A stretch of 64,000 bases of DNA, taken from an uncultured Niabella sp. (GTDB lineage: Bacteria > Bacteroidota > Bacteroidia > Chitinophagales > Chitinophagaceae). Location: the NCBI GenBank assembly GCA_934486785.1, contig CAKSQK010000002.1:1-64000 (forward strand), in the 5' to 3' direction. The notes beneath the pieces were generated by a model. The model did no database searches and was not told the origin of the DNA. It worked only from the letters and a program-made list of their open reading frames with translations. A program made the position numbers and the translations under genes. Below are positions 28,270-36,714 of this stretch, in pieces. Numbering within the stretch: the first letter of the stretch is position 1; every line of letters begins with the position of its first letter.

Positions 28270-29703
28270 TTACATGGCAGCAAGTTGCACTTTTTGATGC
28301 AGTTCCAATACATTCTCACGAAATACAGAATCAGTATCCATCAGGTCTTTTACCGTTTGGCAGGAATGGATAACCGTAGTATGATCACGCCCGCCAAAAT
28401 GCTCGCCAATGGTTTTTAAACTGTTTTTGGTAAAGGCTTTTGACAGGTACATGGTAATCTGGCGAGCCTGTACAATTTCGCGCTTGCGGGTTTTTTGCAA
28501 TAATTTTTCGTAAGGAACACCAAAATAATCACACACCATTTTTTGAATGGTATCAATGGTAATTTCCTTACTGGATGATTTAATAAAGTTTCTTAATACT
28601 TTTTTGGCCAGGTCAAGGTCAATATCTCTCCTGTTCAGCGATGACTGGGCTAAAAGCGAGATCAAAGCACCTTCCAGCTCGCGCACGTTGCTATTGATAT
28701 TATAAGCAATGTATTTTACAACTTCCTTAGGCATTTCAAGTCCGTCAGCCTTCATTTTACGCTCCAGTATTTCTATGCGCGTTTCATAATCGGGTAGCTG
28801 CAAATCAGTGCTTAGCCCCCAGCGAAAACGGCTCAACAGCCGCTCCTGCACGCCTTCCAGGTCTTTGGGGGATTTGTCGGAAGTAAGAATGAGCTGCTTG
28901 CCTGACTGATGAAGGTGGTTGAAAATGGCAAAAAATGCCTCCTGGGATTTTTCGGCTTTGCCAAAAAACTGTACATCATCTACGATCAGCACATCAATCA
29001 ACTGGTAAAAATGTATAAAATCGTTTATGGCGTTGTTGCGGCTATGATCCATAAACTGGTTGATGAATTTTTCTGAGCTAACGTATAAAACGATCTTATT
29101 AGGATGCGCCCGCTTTACATCGTTGCCAATCGCCTGCACCAGGTGCGTTTTGCCCAGCCCTACCCCGCCGTAAACCACAAGCGGGTTGAAAGAGTTGGCC
29201 CCGGGTTTTTCGGCTACGGTTTTGCCTGCCCTACGTGCCACACGGTTGCAGTCTCCTTCAATAAATGCATCAAAAGTGTAATTGTGATTTAATTGAGGGT
29301 CTATCTGCATTTTTTTAATGCCGGGAATAACAAACGGATTTTTTACAGGGTTGTTGATCACGAGCGGAAAGTCCATTTCATTGTTAGAATATGTTTTGTA
29401 ACCTGTGCCGGCCACATCCATTGTAAGCGGCTTGTTCTTATTATTGCCGCTATCCACCATTATCCTGTACTCAAGGCGGGCATCTTTTCCCAGTTCACGC
29501 TTCAGCGTCTTTGCCAATAAATTTACGTAATGTTCCTCAAGGTACTCGAAAAAAAATTGACTGGGTACCTGTATTACTAAAACATTATTCTTTAATGAAA
29601 TTGCCTTGATGGGTTCGAACCAGGTTTTATAATGCTGCCACTCTACAATATCTCTTATAATCTTTAAGCAGTCAGACCAGATTTTTTCAGCATTTTTCTC
29701 CAT
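28270..29703 (-). CDS. dnaA: Chromosomal replication initiator DnaA
   Basis: The 477-residue protein has all four DnaA domains. Domain I is at about 1-80 (IWSDCLKIIRDIVEWQHYKTWFEPI). A variable linker follows. The AAA+ domain has Walker A GGVGLGKTH and Walker B LIVDDVQFF. Domain IV at the C-terminus carries the DNA-binding signature FGGRDHTTVIHSC. Length is normal. It binds DnaA boxes at the origin and opens it for replication. Neighbours are not dnaN or gyrB. The 386-nt region upstream is very AT-rich. Confidence 0.98.
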   Translation of the reverse strand: MEKNAEKIWSDCLKIIRDIVEWQHYKTWFEPIKAISLKNNVLVIQVPSQFFFEYLEEHYVNLLAKTLKRELGKDARLEYRIMVDSGNNKNKPLTMDVAGTGYKTYSNNEMDFPLVINNPVKNPFVIPGIKKMQIDPQLNHNYTFDAFIEGDCNRVARRAGKTVAEKPGANSFNPLVVYGGVGLGKTHLVQAIGNDVKRAHPNKIVLYVSSEKFINQFMDHSRNNAINDFIHFYQLIDVLIVDDVQFFGKAEKSQEAFFAIFNHLHQSGKQLILTSDKSPKDLEGVQERLLSRFRWGLSTDLQLPDYETRIEILERKMKADGLEMPKEVVKYIAYNINSNVRELEGALISLLAQSSLNRRDIDLDLAKKVLRNFIKSSSKEITIDTIQKMVCDYFGVPYEKLLQKTRKREIVQARQITMYLSKAFTKNSLKTIGEHFGGRDHTTVIHSCQTVKDLMDTDSVFRENVLELHQKVQLAAM

Positions 29704-30089
29704 CAGAGACTTAATAGTTTATAGTGCTTGGTTATAAAATTATATTACTTCACCACTCCCAAAATACATCTTCGCCATAGGCAAAAAAAAGTTTGGTAGG
29801 ACAGCGAATATCCACAATTATTCAACATTAAAAAAATTTATCCCTGACTTTTTTTTTATACCAACGATTTATTTTTTTAGTTGAAGAATTTTCAATTCTT
29901 TATCTGAAAATTTTTAAAAAACGCAATGGCAAAAAATTGTTATTGTCACTTAAATGAGCTATAAAGCAACCGTTATCTTCAACACTAAAAACGCTGAAAG
30001 CCTTTGCTGTAAAGGCTTTCAGAAGATAATAGAATATGTACGATCAATTGATCTATAGATTTGAAACAATTCAGTGGCTAATGTGGGCA
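29704..30089. other. AT-rich region upstream of dnaA
   Basis: No gene is seen. A single DnaA-box-like site, TATCCACA at 29809-29816 (8 of 9 bases of TTATCCACA with the preceding A), lies about 105 nt upstream of the dnaA start. Long A and T runs occupy 29820-29940. This could support dnaA autoregulation or be part of an origin, but the box cluster expected of oriC is not evident. The terminator of the DsbA-like gene lies at its right end. Confidence 0.5.
29984..30022 (-). terminator. Terminator of the DsbA-like gene
   Basis: A perfect 12-bp stem CTGAAAGCCTTT (29994-30005) / AAAGGCTTTCAG (30011-30022), 5-nt loop, is followed on the minus strand by CGTTTTTAG. An outer 8-bp inverted repeat TTATCTTC / GAAGATAA surrounds it. 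Confidence 0.75.
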
Positions 30090-30704
30090 CTACTTTTTGG
30101 TTTTAGCCGCAGCCGTTGATGTGCTTTTCTTAGGCGCTGCTTTTTTGGTTGCGGGTGTTTTCTTTTTCACGTTCTTTAGCGCTTCATTAATGGCTGCCGA
30201 AATAGTGGCGTAAGTAGGCTTTCCTTTTACAGGCACATCGTTTACAAAGAATGCCGGAATGTCTTTCACGCCCCTGTCAAGTCCTTCTTTTAAATCATCC
30301 TGAACCTGCCAGCCGTAGGTTCCGTTTACCAGTTCTTCCAAAAAATTTTTATTGGTTACGCCGGCGTCTTTCGAGTGTAATTTTAAACTCGTGGTTCCAA
30401 GGTTTCTTCTGTTCTGAAAGAGCACATTATGCATTTCCCAAAACTTGCCTTCCTGTGCAGCAGCAATTGCCGACTCCGCTGCTTTAAGGCTGCGCTGATG
30501 AATACGGGTAAGCGGGAAGTGCCTGAAGTTAAATTTCACTTTGCCGTCATAATCCTCTAAGATCTGCTTTACAATCTCGTTGGCTTTGGCACATTCTTCA
30601 TTTTCATATTCGCCAAATTCCATAAGAGTAACGGGCGCATCTTTTTTGCCCACGAAAACATCTTTGGGTTCAATGATCACCTCACCGTCTTTTTTTACGC
30701 TCAT
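30090..30704 (-). CDS. DsbA-like thioredoxin-fold protein lacking the first active-site Cys
   Basis: The 204-residue protein has the DsbA/Thioredoxin_4 fold: VTLMEFGEYENEECAKANEI at about 25-45, NFRHFPLTRIHQRSLKAAESAIAAAQ, and the cis-Pro loop KDIPAFFVND. The usual CxxC site is replaced by N35-E-E-C38, so only the second Cys remains and normal disulfide exchange is unlikely. There is no signal peptide, so the protein is probably cytosolic. The last 30 residues are a Lys/Ala/Pro-rich tail (KKTPATKKAAPKKS) similar to histone-like tails and may bind nucleic acid. Some Na+/H+ antiporter-associated relatives also lack CxxC. Function is unknown. Confidence 0.85.
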   Translation of the reverse strand: MSVKKDGEVIIEPKDVFVGKKDAPVTLMEFGEYENEECAKANEIVKQILEDYDGKVKFNFRHFPLTRIHQRSLKAAESAIAAAQEGKFWEMHNVLFQNRRNLGTTSLKLHSKDAGVTNKNFLEELVNGTYGWQVQDDLKEGLDRGVKDIPAFFVNDVPVKGKPTYATISAAINEALKNVKKKTPATKKAAPKKSTSTAAAKTKK

Positions 30705-31024
30705 AAGTAATTTTTTATATCAGTACATTGCTGGCACACAACATACTACAAGGTTTAAAAAGCATGGTTTTTTGCAGTAAAAGTGCCATACATCAGCGGT
30801 TGAAGATAATTTTTTTTTTAAACCTACAAACTTTTTTTTCAATAAACGTGATCAAAAATTATTCCCCTGTTATTTTTTGTATCGGAAGTCGTTTTTTCAT
30901 GAGTAAAAGCCAAGAAAACAAGGGCTTAAAGCGTTGATATAAGGCACCAGCAGCCTAAAAAAACACCGGGCTTCTGGCTTACAATAGTTTATTGTGTTAC
31001 TTTTGAGCACTATTTTATTGAATC
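30705..31024. other. Divergent promoter region between the DsbA-like and polyprenyl synthetase genes
   Basis: This 320-nt AT-rich stretch contains no supported gene. It holds the putative promoter element at 30998-31005 for the rightward gene and presumably a leftward promoter that I cannot place. Confidence 0.5.
30998..31005 (+). promoter_or_regulatory. Putative -7 element of the polyprenyl synthetase gene
   Basis: TACTTTTG fits the Bacteroidota -7 consensus TAnnTTTG, and the start codon lies 19 nt downstream. No clear -33 TTTG was placed. Confidence 0.5.
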
Positions 31025-31990
31025 ATGCATACGTTTCAAGAATTATCGCGCAAGTTTTCAGAATATTTTGATACACACAACATTCCGGGCAGCCCGGCCA
31101 CGCTTTACGACCCCGTCAATTACTTTTTAGGCATTGGCGGCAAAAGAATAAGGCCGGTACTGTGCCTGATGGGCAATGAACTGTTTGGTGATATCATTCC
31201 CGATGCCTGGGAAGTGGCTACTGCAATTGAGCTGTTCCATAATTTCACGCTGATCCATGATGACATAATGGATCGTGCGCCATTGCGGCGCGGAAAGGAA
31301 ACCGTGCATAAGAAGTTTAACGAGCCTACAGCTATTCTTGCAGGCGATGTACTTGTTATTAAAGCATACGAATCGCTGAACCGTATTGACAGTAACCTGC
31401 TGCATCGTATCATGTATTTGTTTAATCAAACAGCTATTGAGGTTTGCGAAGGCCAGCAGCTTGATATGGATTTTGAAAAAAGAAGCGATGTAACGTATGA
31501 AGAGTACCTGAATATGATCACGCTGAAAACTTCTGTGTTGATTGCGGCCAGCCTGCAAATGGGAGGCATTTTGGGTGGCGGCAGCCTGGGCAACCTTGAG
31601 CTGCTGTATGAAGCAGGTAAAAAAATTGGCCTGGCTTTTCAGGTGCAGGATGATTACCTGGACTCGTTTGGAGACGCTGAAAAATTTGGCAAGCAAATAG
31701 GTGGCGATATACGCTCCAACAAAAAAACCTTTCTACTCATAAGGGCATTGGAAACCGCCAGCCCATCATTAAAAAGCCAGCTTGATGAATTGCTTAAAAC
31801 CGATGACGATACTAAAGTAGATGAAGTGCTGAAGATTTACAGGGATTGTAAAATTGATGAGTGGGCCATCGAGTTGAAAGAAACTTTCCTTAATGATGCG
31901 CTGCAGCATTTTGATGATATGGCAGTGGTGTCTACCCGCAAAGAGCCGCTTAAACACCTGGCGCAACTACTTGTGCGCAGGGAACATTAA
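31025..31990 (+). CDS. Polyprenyl (isoprenyl) diphosphate synthase
   Basis: The 321-residue enzyme condenses isopentenyl diphosphate with allylic diphosphates to make longer isoprenoid chains. The first Asp-rich motif is LIHDDIMDRAPLRR (Asp79, Asp80, Asp83). The second is FQVQDDYLDSFGD near residue 210. The GGKRIRP substrate-binding motif is at residues 38-44. Length matches the farnesyl/geranylgeranyl group. Chain length cannot be told from sequence alone. It stands as a single gene. Confidence 0.95.
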   Translation: MHTFQELSRKFSEYFDTHNIPGSPATLYDPVNYFLGIGGKRIRPVLCLMGNELFGDIIPDAWEVATAIELFHNFTLIHDDIMDRAPLRRGKETVHKKFNEPTAILAGDVLVIKAYESLNRIDSNLLHRIMYLFNQTAIEVCEGQQLDMDFEKRSDVTYEEYLNMITLKTSVLIAASLQMGGILGGGSLGNLELLYEAGKKIGLAFQVQDDYLDSFGDAEKFGKQIGGDIRSNKKTFLLIRALETASPSLKSQLDELLKTDDDTKVDEVLKIYRDCKIDEWAIELKETFLNDALQHFDDMAVVSTRKEPLKHLAQLLVRREH

Positions 31991-32091
31991 AGATAGCAGG
32001 CGAAATTTATTTTACGGCTACATACATGAATGGGATGATATTTTCATTTGCGCAAATATTTTTTCCTAATTTTCTGCCTTAATTGAAACAA

Positions 32092-33816
32092 ATGCCAAAC
32101 CCGCTTTTTAGAAAAAAGAAAATTACAGAAGCCGTACAGGATGACCAGGGTGCAGCCGGCGGAGAATCGCTGAAAAAAATTCTTACCGTAAAAGACCTTA
32201 CGCTGCTTGGGATTGCCGCCGTAGTAGGCGCCGGCATTTTTTCAACCATTGGCAGTGCGGCTTACAATGGCGGCCCGGGCGTATCATTGCTTTTTGTGAT
32301 CACCGCTATTACCTGCGGGTTTTCAGCTTTATGCTATGCAGAGTTTGCCAGCCGCGTTCCCGTTTCAGGCAGCGCTTACACTTACTCTTATGTGAGCTTT
32401 GGCGAAATTGTGGCATGGATCATTGGCTGGGCGCTGATCCTGGAATATGCCATTGGTAATATAGTGGTAGCTATTTCCTGGAGCGGGTATTTCAATAATT
32501 TACTGGTTCACATTTTCAACATTCATTTACCAGACTGGATGCTTGTGGATCCACAAACCGCCATCAATGCTTACAATGAGGCTACGCTGGCATTATCGGC
32601 AGCCACACCCCTGCCTGCTGAGCAAACCGCGAATTACCAGTTTGCCATCAATGCCTATAACAATGCGCCAAAAATCGGCAGCATGCCCGTGTTCTTTAAC
32701 TTGCCCGCATTTATCATTATTGTGCTTATTACCTGGCTGGCATACATCGGTATTAAAGAAAGTAAAGAAAGTGCTAATTATATGGTGTATTTTAAGATTG
32801 CGGTGATCATTTTTATTATTGTAGCGGGCGCTTTTTTTGTGGATACTAATAACTGGAGGCCATTTTTACCAAACGGTTTTGAAGGCGTATTAAAAGGTGT
32901 TTCGGCAGTGTTTTACGCCTATATTGGTTTTGACGCTATTTCCACTACGGCAGAAGAATGTAAAAACCCTCAGCGCGATCTGCCGCGCGGCATGATCTAC
33001 TCACTGATCATTTGCACGGTATTGTATATTTTAATTGCATTGGTATTGACGGGAATTGAAAGCTACTCATCATTTAAAAACGTCTATGACCCCCTGGCTT
33101 TTGTGTTTGAGCAAAGAGCGCCGTGGATCGAGCGCATCATTTCCATAAGCGCGGTGGTGGCTACCACTTCTGTGCTGCTCGTTTTTCAAATAGGCCAGCC
33201 GCGTATTTGGATGAGCATGAGCCGTGACGGTTTATTGCCAAAAGCTTTTCAAAAAATTCATCCCAAATATAAAACGCCATCGTTCTCAACCATCGTAACC
33301 GGCATCATCGTAGGCATTGGCGCTTTGTGGCTTGAGGCAGACCTTGTGACAGATCTTACCAGCATCGGCACTTTGTTTGCATTTGTACTGGTATCAGGCG
33401 GTGTATTGATGTTGCCGCCATTACCAAAAGAAAGTACAAAATTTAAAATCCCGTACATTAACGGCCGATATGTGGTGCCCGTGCTGCTGGCTGTTTTTAT
33501 TTATATATTCAGGCAAAGGCTGTATGATTCAGTTGCAAATATCACGCACGAAAGCTACCAGGAAATATTGTTTCTCTTATTCATCATCATAGCAACCATC
33601 ATTACCATTAAAACAATTCAAAAGCAATATTCGTTAATTCCTATTATGGGCGTTTTGTCGTGCCTGTATTTATTAATTGAAATACCTGCTGTTAGCTGGT
33701 TTTGGTTTTTTTTGTGGATGGCAGTAGGTCTTGTGATTTATTTCCTGTATGGATACCGCAACAGCAATCTGGCAAAGGAAAGCCGCATTGCTACAAATGA
33801 TAATATAAAAGAATGA
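32092..33816 (+). CDS. APC-family amino acid permease
   Basis: I choose the ATG at 32092; a TTG three codons upstream is the alternative. The 574-residue protein begins, after a short cytosolic segment, with TLLGIAAVVGAGIFSTIGSAA, the Gly-rich first-helix motif of APC transporters, then YAEFASRVPVSGSAYTYSY and FYAYIGFDAISTTAEECKNPQRDLPRGM. I count at least 12 hydrophobic segments. Between helices 3 and 4 there is an insertion (about residues 140-200) that looks periplasmic. It probably imports cationic or other amino acids; the substrate is not defined. It overlaps the next gene by four bases. Confidence 0.92.
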   Translation: MPNPLFRKKKITEAVQDDQGAAGGESLKKILTVKDLTLLGIAAVVGAGIFSTIGSAAYNGGPGVSLLFVITAITCGFSALCYAEFASRVPVSGSAYTYSYVSFGEIVAWIIGWALILEYAIGNIVVAISWSGYFNNLLVHIFNIHLPDWMLVDPQTAINAYNEATLALSAATPLPAEQTANYQFAINAYNNAPKIGSMPVFFNLPAFIIIVLITWLAYIGIKESKESANYMVYFKIAVIIFIIVAGAFFVDTNNWRPFLPNGFEGVLKGVSAVFYAYIGFDAISTTAEECKNPQRDLPRGMIYSLIICTVLYILIALVLTGIESYSSFKNVYDPLAFVFEQRAPWIERIISISAVVATTSVLLVFQIGQPRIWMSMSRDGLLPKAFQKIHPKYKTPSFSTIVTGIIVGIGALWLEADLVTDLTSIGTLFAFVLVSGGVLMLPPLPKESTKFKIPYINGRYVVPVLLAVFIYIFRQRLYDSVANITHESYQEILFLLFIIIATIITIKTIQKQYSLIPIMGVLSCLYLLIEIPAVSWFWFFLWMAVGLVIYFLYGYRNSNLAKESRIATNDNIKE

Positions 33817-34841
33817 AGTACCAGGTAGGCGATAAAGTTTTAATATTGCATTCCAACGAAGAAGCGATCATTGTTGATTTTATCAATAAAAAAATGGCGC
33901 TGGTAGATGTGGGTGGTGTGCATTTTCCCGTGTACCTTGACCAGATTGATTTTCCTTATTTTAAAAATTTTACTGAAAAGAAAAAACAGCATAAGCCTCA
34001 AAAAACTTATGTGGATGATGTGCGCAAGGAAAAACAGCCGGCAAAAAAGCGTGAGCAAAAGGAAGATGGCGTGTGGCTGAACATCCTTCCTGTTTCAGAC
34101 ATAGATGAATTTGGCGATGATGTGGTTGAAGAATTGAAACTGCATCTTGTAAATAATACATCACACCCATACCAGTTTACTTACAGGCTTACTTTTTTTG
34201 GAGAAGCGGATTTTGAATTGAAAAATACTGTTCAGCCTTTTGAGCATTTTTATATTCATGATGTGCCGTTTGAAGATATGAGCGACAGCCCTGCCTTTAA
34301 TTTTGAATTTTCATTACCCATAGAAGATAAAAAAAAGGCCACTCATTTTGAAGCGGCTATCAAACTAAAGCCAAAGCAACTGTTTAATCGCATATCTGAA
34401 ATGCGTGAAAAAGGCGAAGCTTCTTTTTCTTACCAGCTATTTGACGTGTACCCTGACAGGCCGCCAGAGCAGCAAAGCGGTTTTTCACTGGATAAACTGA
34501 CCAATAAAGGTTTTAAAGTGTACGAGGCCAAAGAAGCAAGAAAGCATCTGGAACCCGCAAGAACCGTGGTTGACCTTCATATTGAAAAACTAACAGACGA
34601 ATACAGCCGTATGAATAATTTTGAAATACTCACACTGCAACTAAAAACCTTTGAAAAGTTTTATGACCTGGCAATAGCGCACCATCAGCCGCATCTGATC
34701 ATTATTCATGGCGTAGGCACCGGCCGCCTGCGGGATGAAGTGCATGATGCCCTGCGTTTAAAGAAAGAAGTCAGCTACTTTGTAAACCAGTACCACCCTG
34801 CTTACGGCTATGGAGCCACTGAAATATTTTTTAAATACTGA
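33813..34841 (+). CDS. DUF2027/Smr domain protein
   Basis: The 342-residue protein has an N-terminal beta barrel-like region (VGDKVLILHSNEEAIIVDFINKKMALVDVGG), a DUF2027-type middle with many beta strands (about 90-230), and a C-terminal Smr domain (about 255-342). The Smr domain shows VVDLHIEKL and the catalytic-like motif HGVGTGRLRDEV. Smr domains occur in MutS2 and stand-alone nucleases or RNA-binding proteins. There is no MutS ATPase. The gene is translationally coupled to the amino acid permease. Its 3' end overlaps the convergent DUF3307 gene by 11 nt. Confidence 0.88.
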   Translation: MKYQVGDKVLILHSNEEAIIVDFINKKMALVDVGGVHFPVYLDQIDFPYFKNFTEKKKQHKPQKTYVDDVRKEKQPAKKREQKEDGVWLNILPVSDIDEFGDDVVEELKLHLVNNTSHPYQFTYRLTFFGEADFELKNTVQPFEHFYIHDVPFEDMSDSPAFNFEFSLPIEDKKKATHFEAAIKLKPKQLFNRISEMREKGEASFSYQLFDVYPDRPPEQQSGFSLDKLTNKGFKVYEAKEARKHLEPARTVVDLHIEKLTDEYSRMNNFEILTLQLKTFEKFYDLAIAHHQPHLIIIHGVGTGRLRDEVHDALRLKKEVSYFVNQYHPAYGYGATEIFFKY

Positions 34842-35562
34842 TCTGCTTCAGAATATACTGTGTGATGATAGCGGTTACAATAGCTGTTCCAAAGCTTAGC
34901 AGTGTTCCGATTAAAATATACTCGGTCAGTTTCCTGTCTTGCGCCAGTTTCAGATCGCTAAAGCGAAAAACAGATTTTGCCGTGATCAAAAACCCAACAG
35001 CCTCCCAGTGATTGACCATGATGAAAATAAACACGAGTACCCGTTCCAGTATACCGATGATCTTTCCGGCATTCTGTAAAGATTTTGTTTCAATATCTGT
35101 GCTTTTAAATTGTATTTGCGATGACCATGCCGACATGATGTTTCGTATTACAATGGAGCAGGGAATGGTAAGCCACACCAGCGCTGTTATTACGGGCAGG
35201 TAGTAAATGTTCCAGGCAAAGCCATATCCGGCAAACGCATTGTTTTGTATAACCCATACTGCAATGATCAGTGTAACGATGTGAAGCAACTGGTCTAAAA
35301 AGAAGGCGCCCCGCCTGTTTGAGTGCTGGTATTGAATTTTAAGGTAATCAATAACGCCGTGTACGATCGTTATAACAATTATTGCCGGTAAAAGGCCCGT
35401 TTCCCAAACCAGTAAAGCCATGCAGCCAAAATGTACCAGCAGGTGAAGGTAAAGCTTAGAGCTTTTGTGTTTCAGGCGTTCTTTTTCATGTACCCAGCCC
35501 GTAGGCTGTAAAATAAAGTCTGCCAGCAGGTGCGCTAACAATAGCTTCAGGAATAATATCAT
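34831..35562 (-). CDS. DUF3307 integral membrane protein
   Basis: The 243-residue protein has about six membrane segments. It begins FLKLLLAHLLADFILQPTGW, the typical DUF3307 start, with HLLVHFGCMALLVWE and VIDYLKIQ nearby. Function is unknown. It is coupled by ATGA overlap to the SatD-like gene upstream, an association seen in other bacteria. Confidence 0.85.
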   Translation of the reverse strand: MILFLKLLLAHLLADFILQPTGWVHEKERLKHKSSKLYLHLLVHFGCMALLVWETGLLPAIIVITIVHGVIDYLKIQYQHSNRRGAFFLDQLLHIVTLIIAVWVIQNNAFAGYGFAWNIYYLPVITALVWLTIPCSIVIRNIMSAWSSQIQFKSTDIETKSLQNAGKIIGILERVLVFIFIMVNHWEAVGFLITAKSVFRFSDLKLAQDRKLTEYILIGTLLSFGTAIVTAIITQYILKQISI

Positions 35563-36173
35563 GCAAAGGTTTCTTTTACGCGAATTTTAAAGTGTTGGTT
35601 CAACTCTTCTATCAGGTCATAATGCGCTCTTTTTTTGCGCTGGCTTACGGCAGACTGGTTGATCTTTAACAACGCCGCAATCTCGGATTGATTTTTTGCG
35701 GGGTTGCTCATCAATACGTCTACAAGCGCCGCCGAAGTGGTTGTCCATCCGTCCATAAACGTGAGCGCAAATTTTAAAAACAGGTTTATCTCATCGTCAA
35801 ATCTTTCATTACCCGAATGGATCGCCAGGTTCACTTTTTCTGTTTTCAGCATATCAAATTTACGCCCTGCATGCACAAATGCAGTACCATTTGCTTCGGT
35901 AATCTTTTTTGCTCCGTAATCTTTTTGCCCCAGGCCAATGCTCATGCGCGCATCCAGTCCTGATACGCATTTTAGCATTGCCTTCAGGTGAATTGCAACC
36001 CCTAATGCCTCAGCCGCATCATTTATTTCCAGTTGAAAGGCATCGCCCCGGTATATTTCCCAGTTTTCTGGTGGTTTGCCATATTTGCCCAGGCCTTTCT
36101 TTAAAGTATTCATCCAGCGCCTGGGATTCATTTTGGCAGAGTGAATGATATCACCGGTAATAACTGCTATCAT
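35559..36173 (-). CDS. SatD-family protein with C-terminal helix-turn-helix
   Basis: The 204-residue protein begins AVITGDIIHSAKM, the conserved SatD start, then YRGDAFQLEI and ARMSIGLGQKDYGAKKI. These resemble a nucleotide-cyclase-like fold lacking clear catalytic residues. The last 50 residues form a helix-turn-helix (NQSEIAALLKINQSAVSQRKKRAHYDLIEEL) like those of MarR or sigma-factor C-terminal regions. The palindromic repeats directly upstream (36187-36260) could be its operator. The DUF3307 gene is co-transcribed. SatD was first described in a Streptococcus acid-stress gene set. The regulatory role here is inferred. Confidence 0.85.
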   Translation of the reverse strand: MIAVITGDIIHSAKMNPRRWMNTLKKGLGKYGKPPENWEIYRGDAFQLEINDAAEALGVAIHLKAMLKCVSGLDARMSIGLGQKDYGAKKITEANGTAFVHAGRKFDMLKTEKVNLAIHSGNERFDDEINLFLKFALTFMDGWTTTSAALVDVLMSNPAKNQSEIAALLKINQSAVSQRKKRAHYDLIEELNQHFKIRVKETFA

Positions 36174-36186
36174 GAAACAAATATAA

Positions 36187-36260
36187 GCATATTACCTAAT
36201 AATTTCAATTATTAGCATATTACCTAATAATTAAAAATATTAACTGATCGCCTAATAATA
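36187..36260 (-). promoter_or_regulatory. Palindromic CTAATAATT repeats upstream of the SatD gene
   Basis: GCATATTACCTAATAATT occurs twice, at 36187-36204 and 36215-36232, 28 nt apart. The first copy starts a perfect 9-2-9 palindrome CTAATAATT-TC-AATTATTAG at 36196-36215. A third partial copy, CGCCTAATAATA, is at 36249-36260. The cluster lies between the SatD start codon and rnpB and looks like a repressor operator. Confidence 0.6.
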
Positions 36261-36279
36261 AACCGGTTTGAGTTTTATC

Positions 36280-36287
36280 TATCTTTG
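36280..36287 (+). promoter_or_regulatory. Putative -7 element of rnpB
   Basis: TATCTTTG is a perfect fit to TAnnTTTG and ends 4 nt before the predicted 5' end of RNase P RNA. Confidence 0.65.
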
Positions 36288-36291
36288 CAAT

Positions 36292-36633
36292 GTTACAAGC
36301 CTGGCTATCGTGGTGCGTTTTGCGCCAAGGAAAGTCCGGACAGCAAAGGGCAGTACACCGGTGAACAGCCGGATGTTCCGCAAAGCGGGATAATAGACAG
36401 TGCCACAGAAAATAACCGTCCACTTTTAGTGGATAAGGGTGAAAACGTGAGGTAAAAGCTCACGGCCCTGCGTAGTAATGCGCATGGCGGGTAAACCTTG
36501 TATGCTGAAATGCCATGTAAACCGGCGGAGCGGCCCGCTCCTATGCCGGAGGGTAGGCAGATTGATTGCCGGGGGTAACCCCTGCAACAGATAAATGATA
36601 GCCCACGACAGAATCCGGCTTACGGCTTGTAAC
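36292..36633 (+). ncRNA. rnpB: RNase P RNA, bacterial class A
   Basis: The 342-nt sequence starts GTTACAAGCCTGGC and ends CGGCTTACGGCTTGTAAC, with the ends pairing as helix P1. Conserved core blocks are visible: AGGAAAGTCCGGAC near the 5' side, ACAGTGCCACAGAAA, GGGTGAAAACGTGAGGTAAAAGCTCAC, GGTAAACC and ATGATAGCCCACGACAGAATCCGGCTTA near the 3' end. It is the catalytic RNA that matures tRNA 5' ends. Confidence 0.97.
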
Positions 36634-36714
36634 ATTTTTATAGCAATGATACATATCACTTCTCACCTATCGCCATAAATAAATTCTATACCTTCGGCCC
36701 CAAATAGCTGAGAT

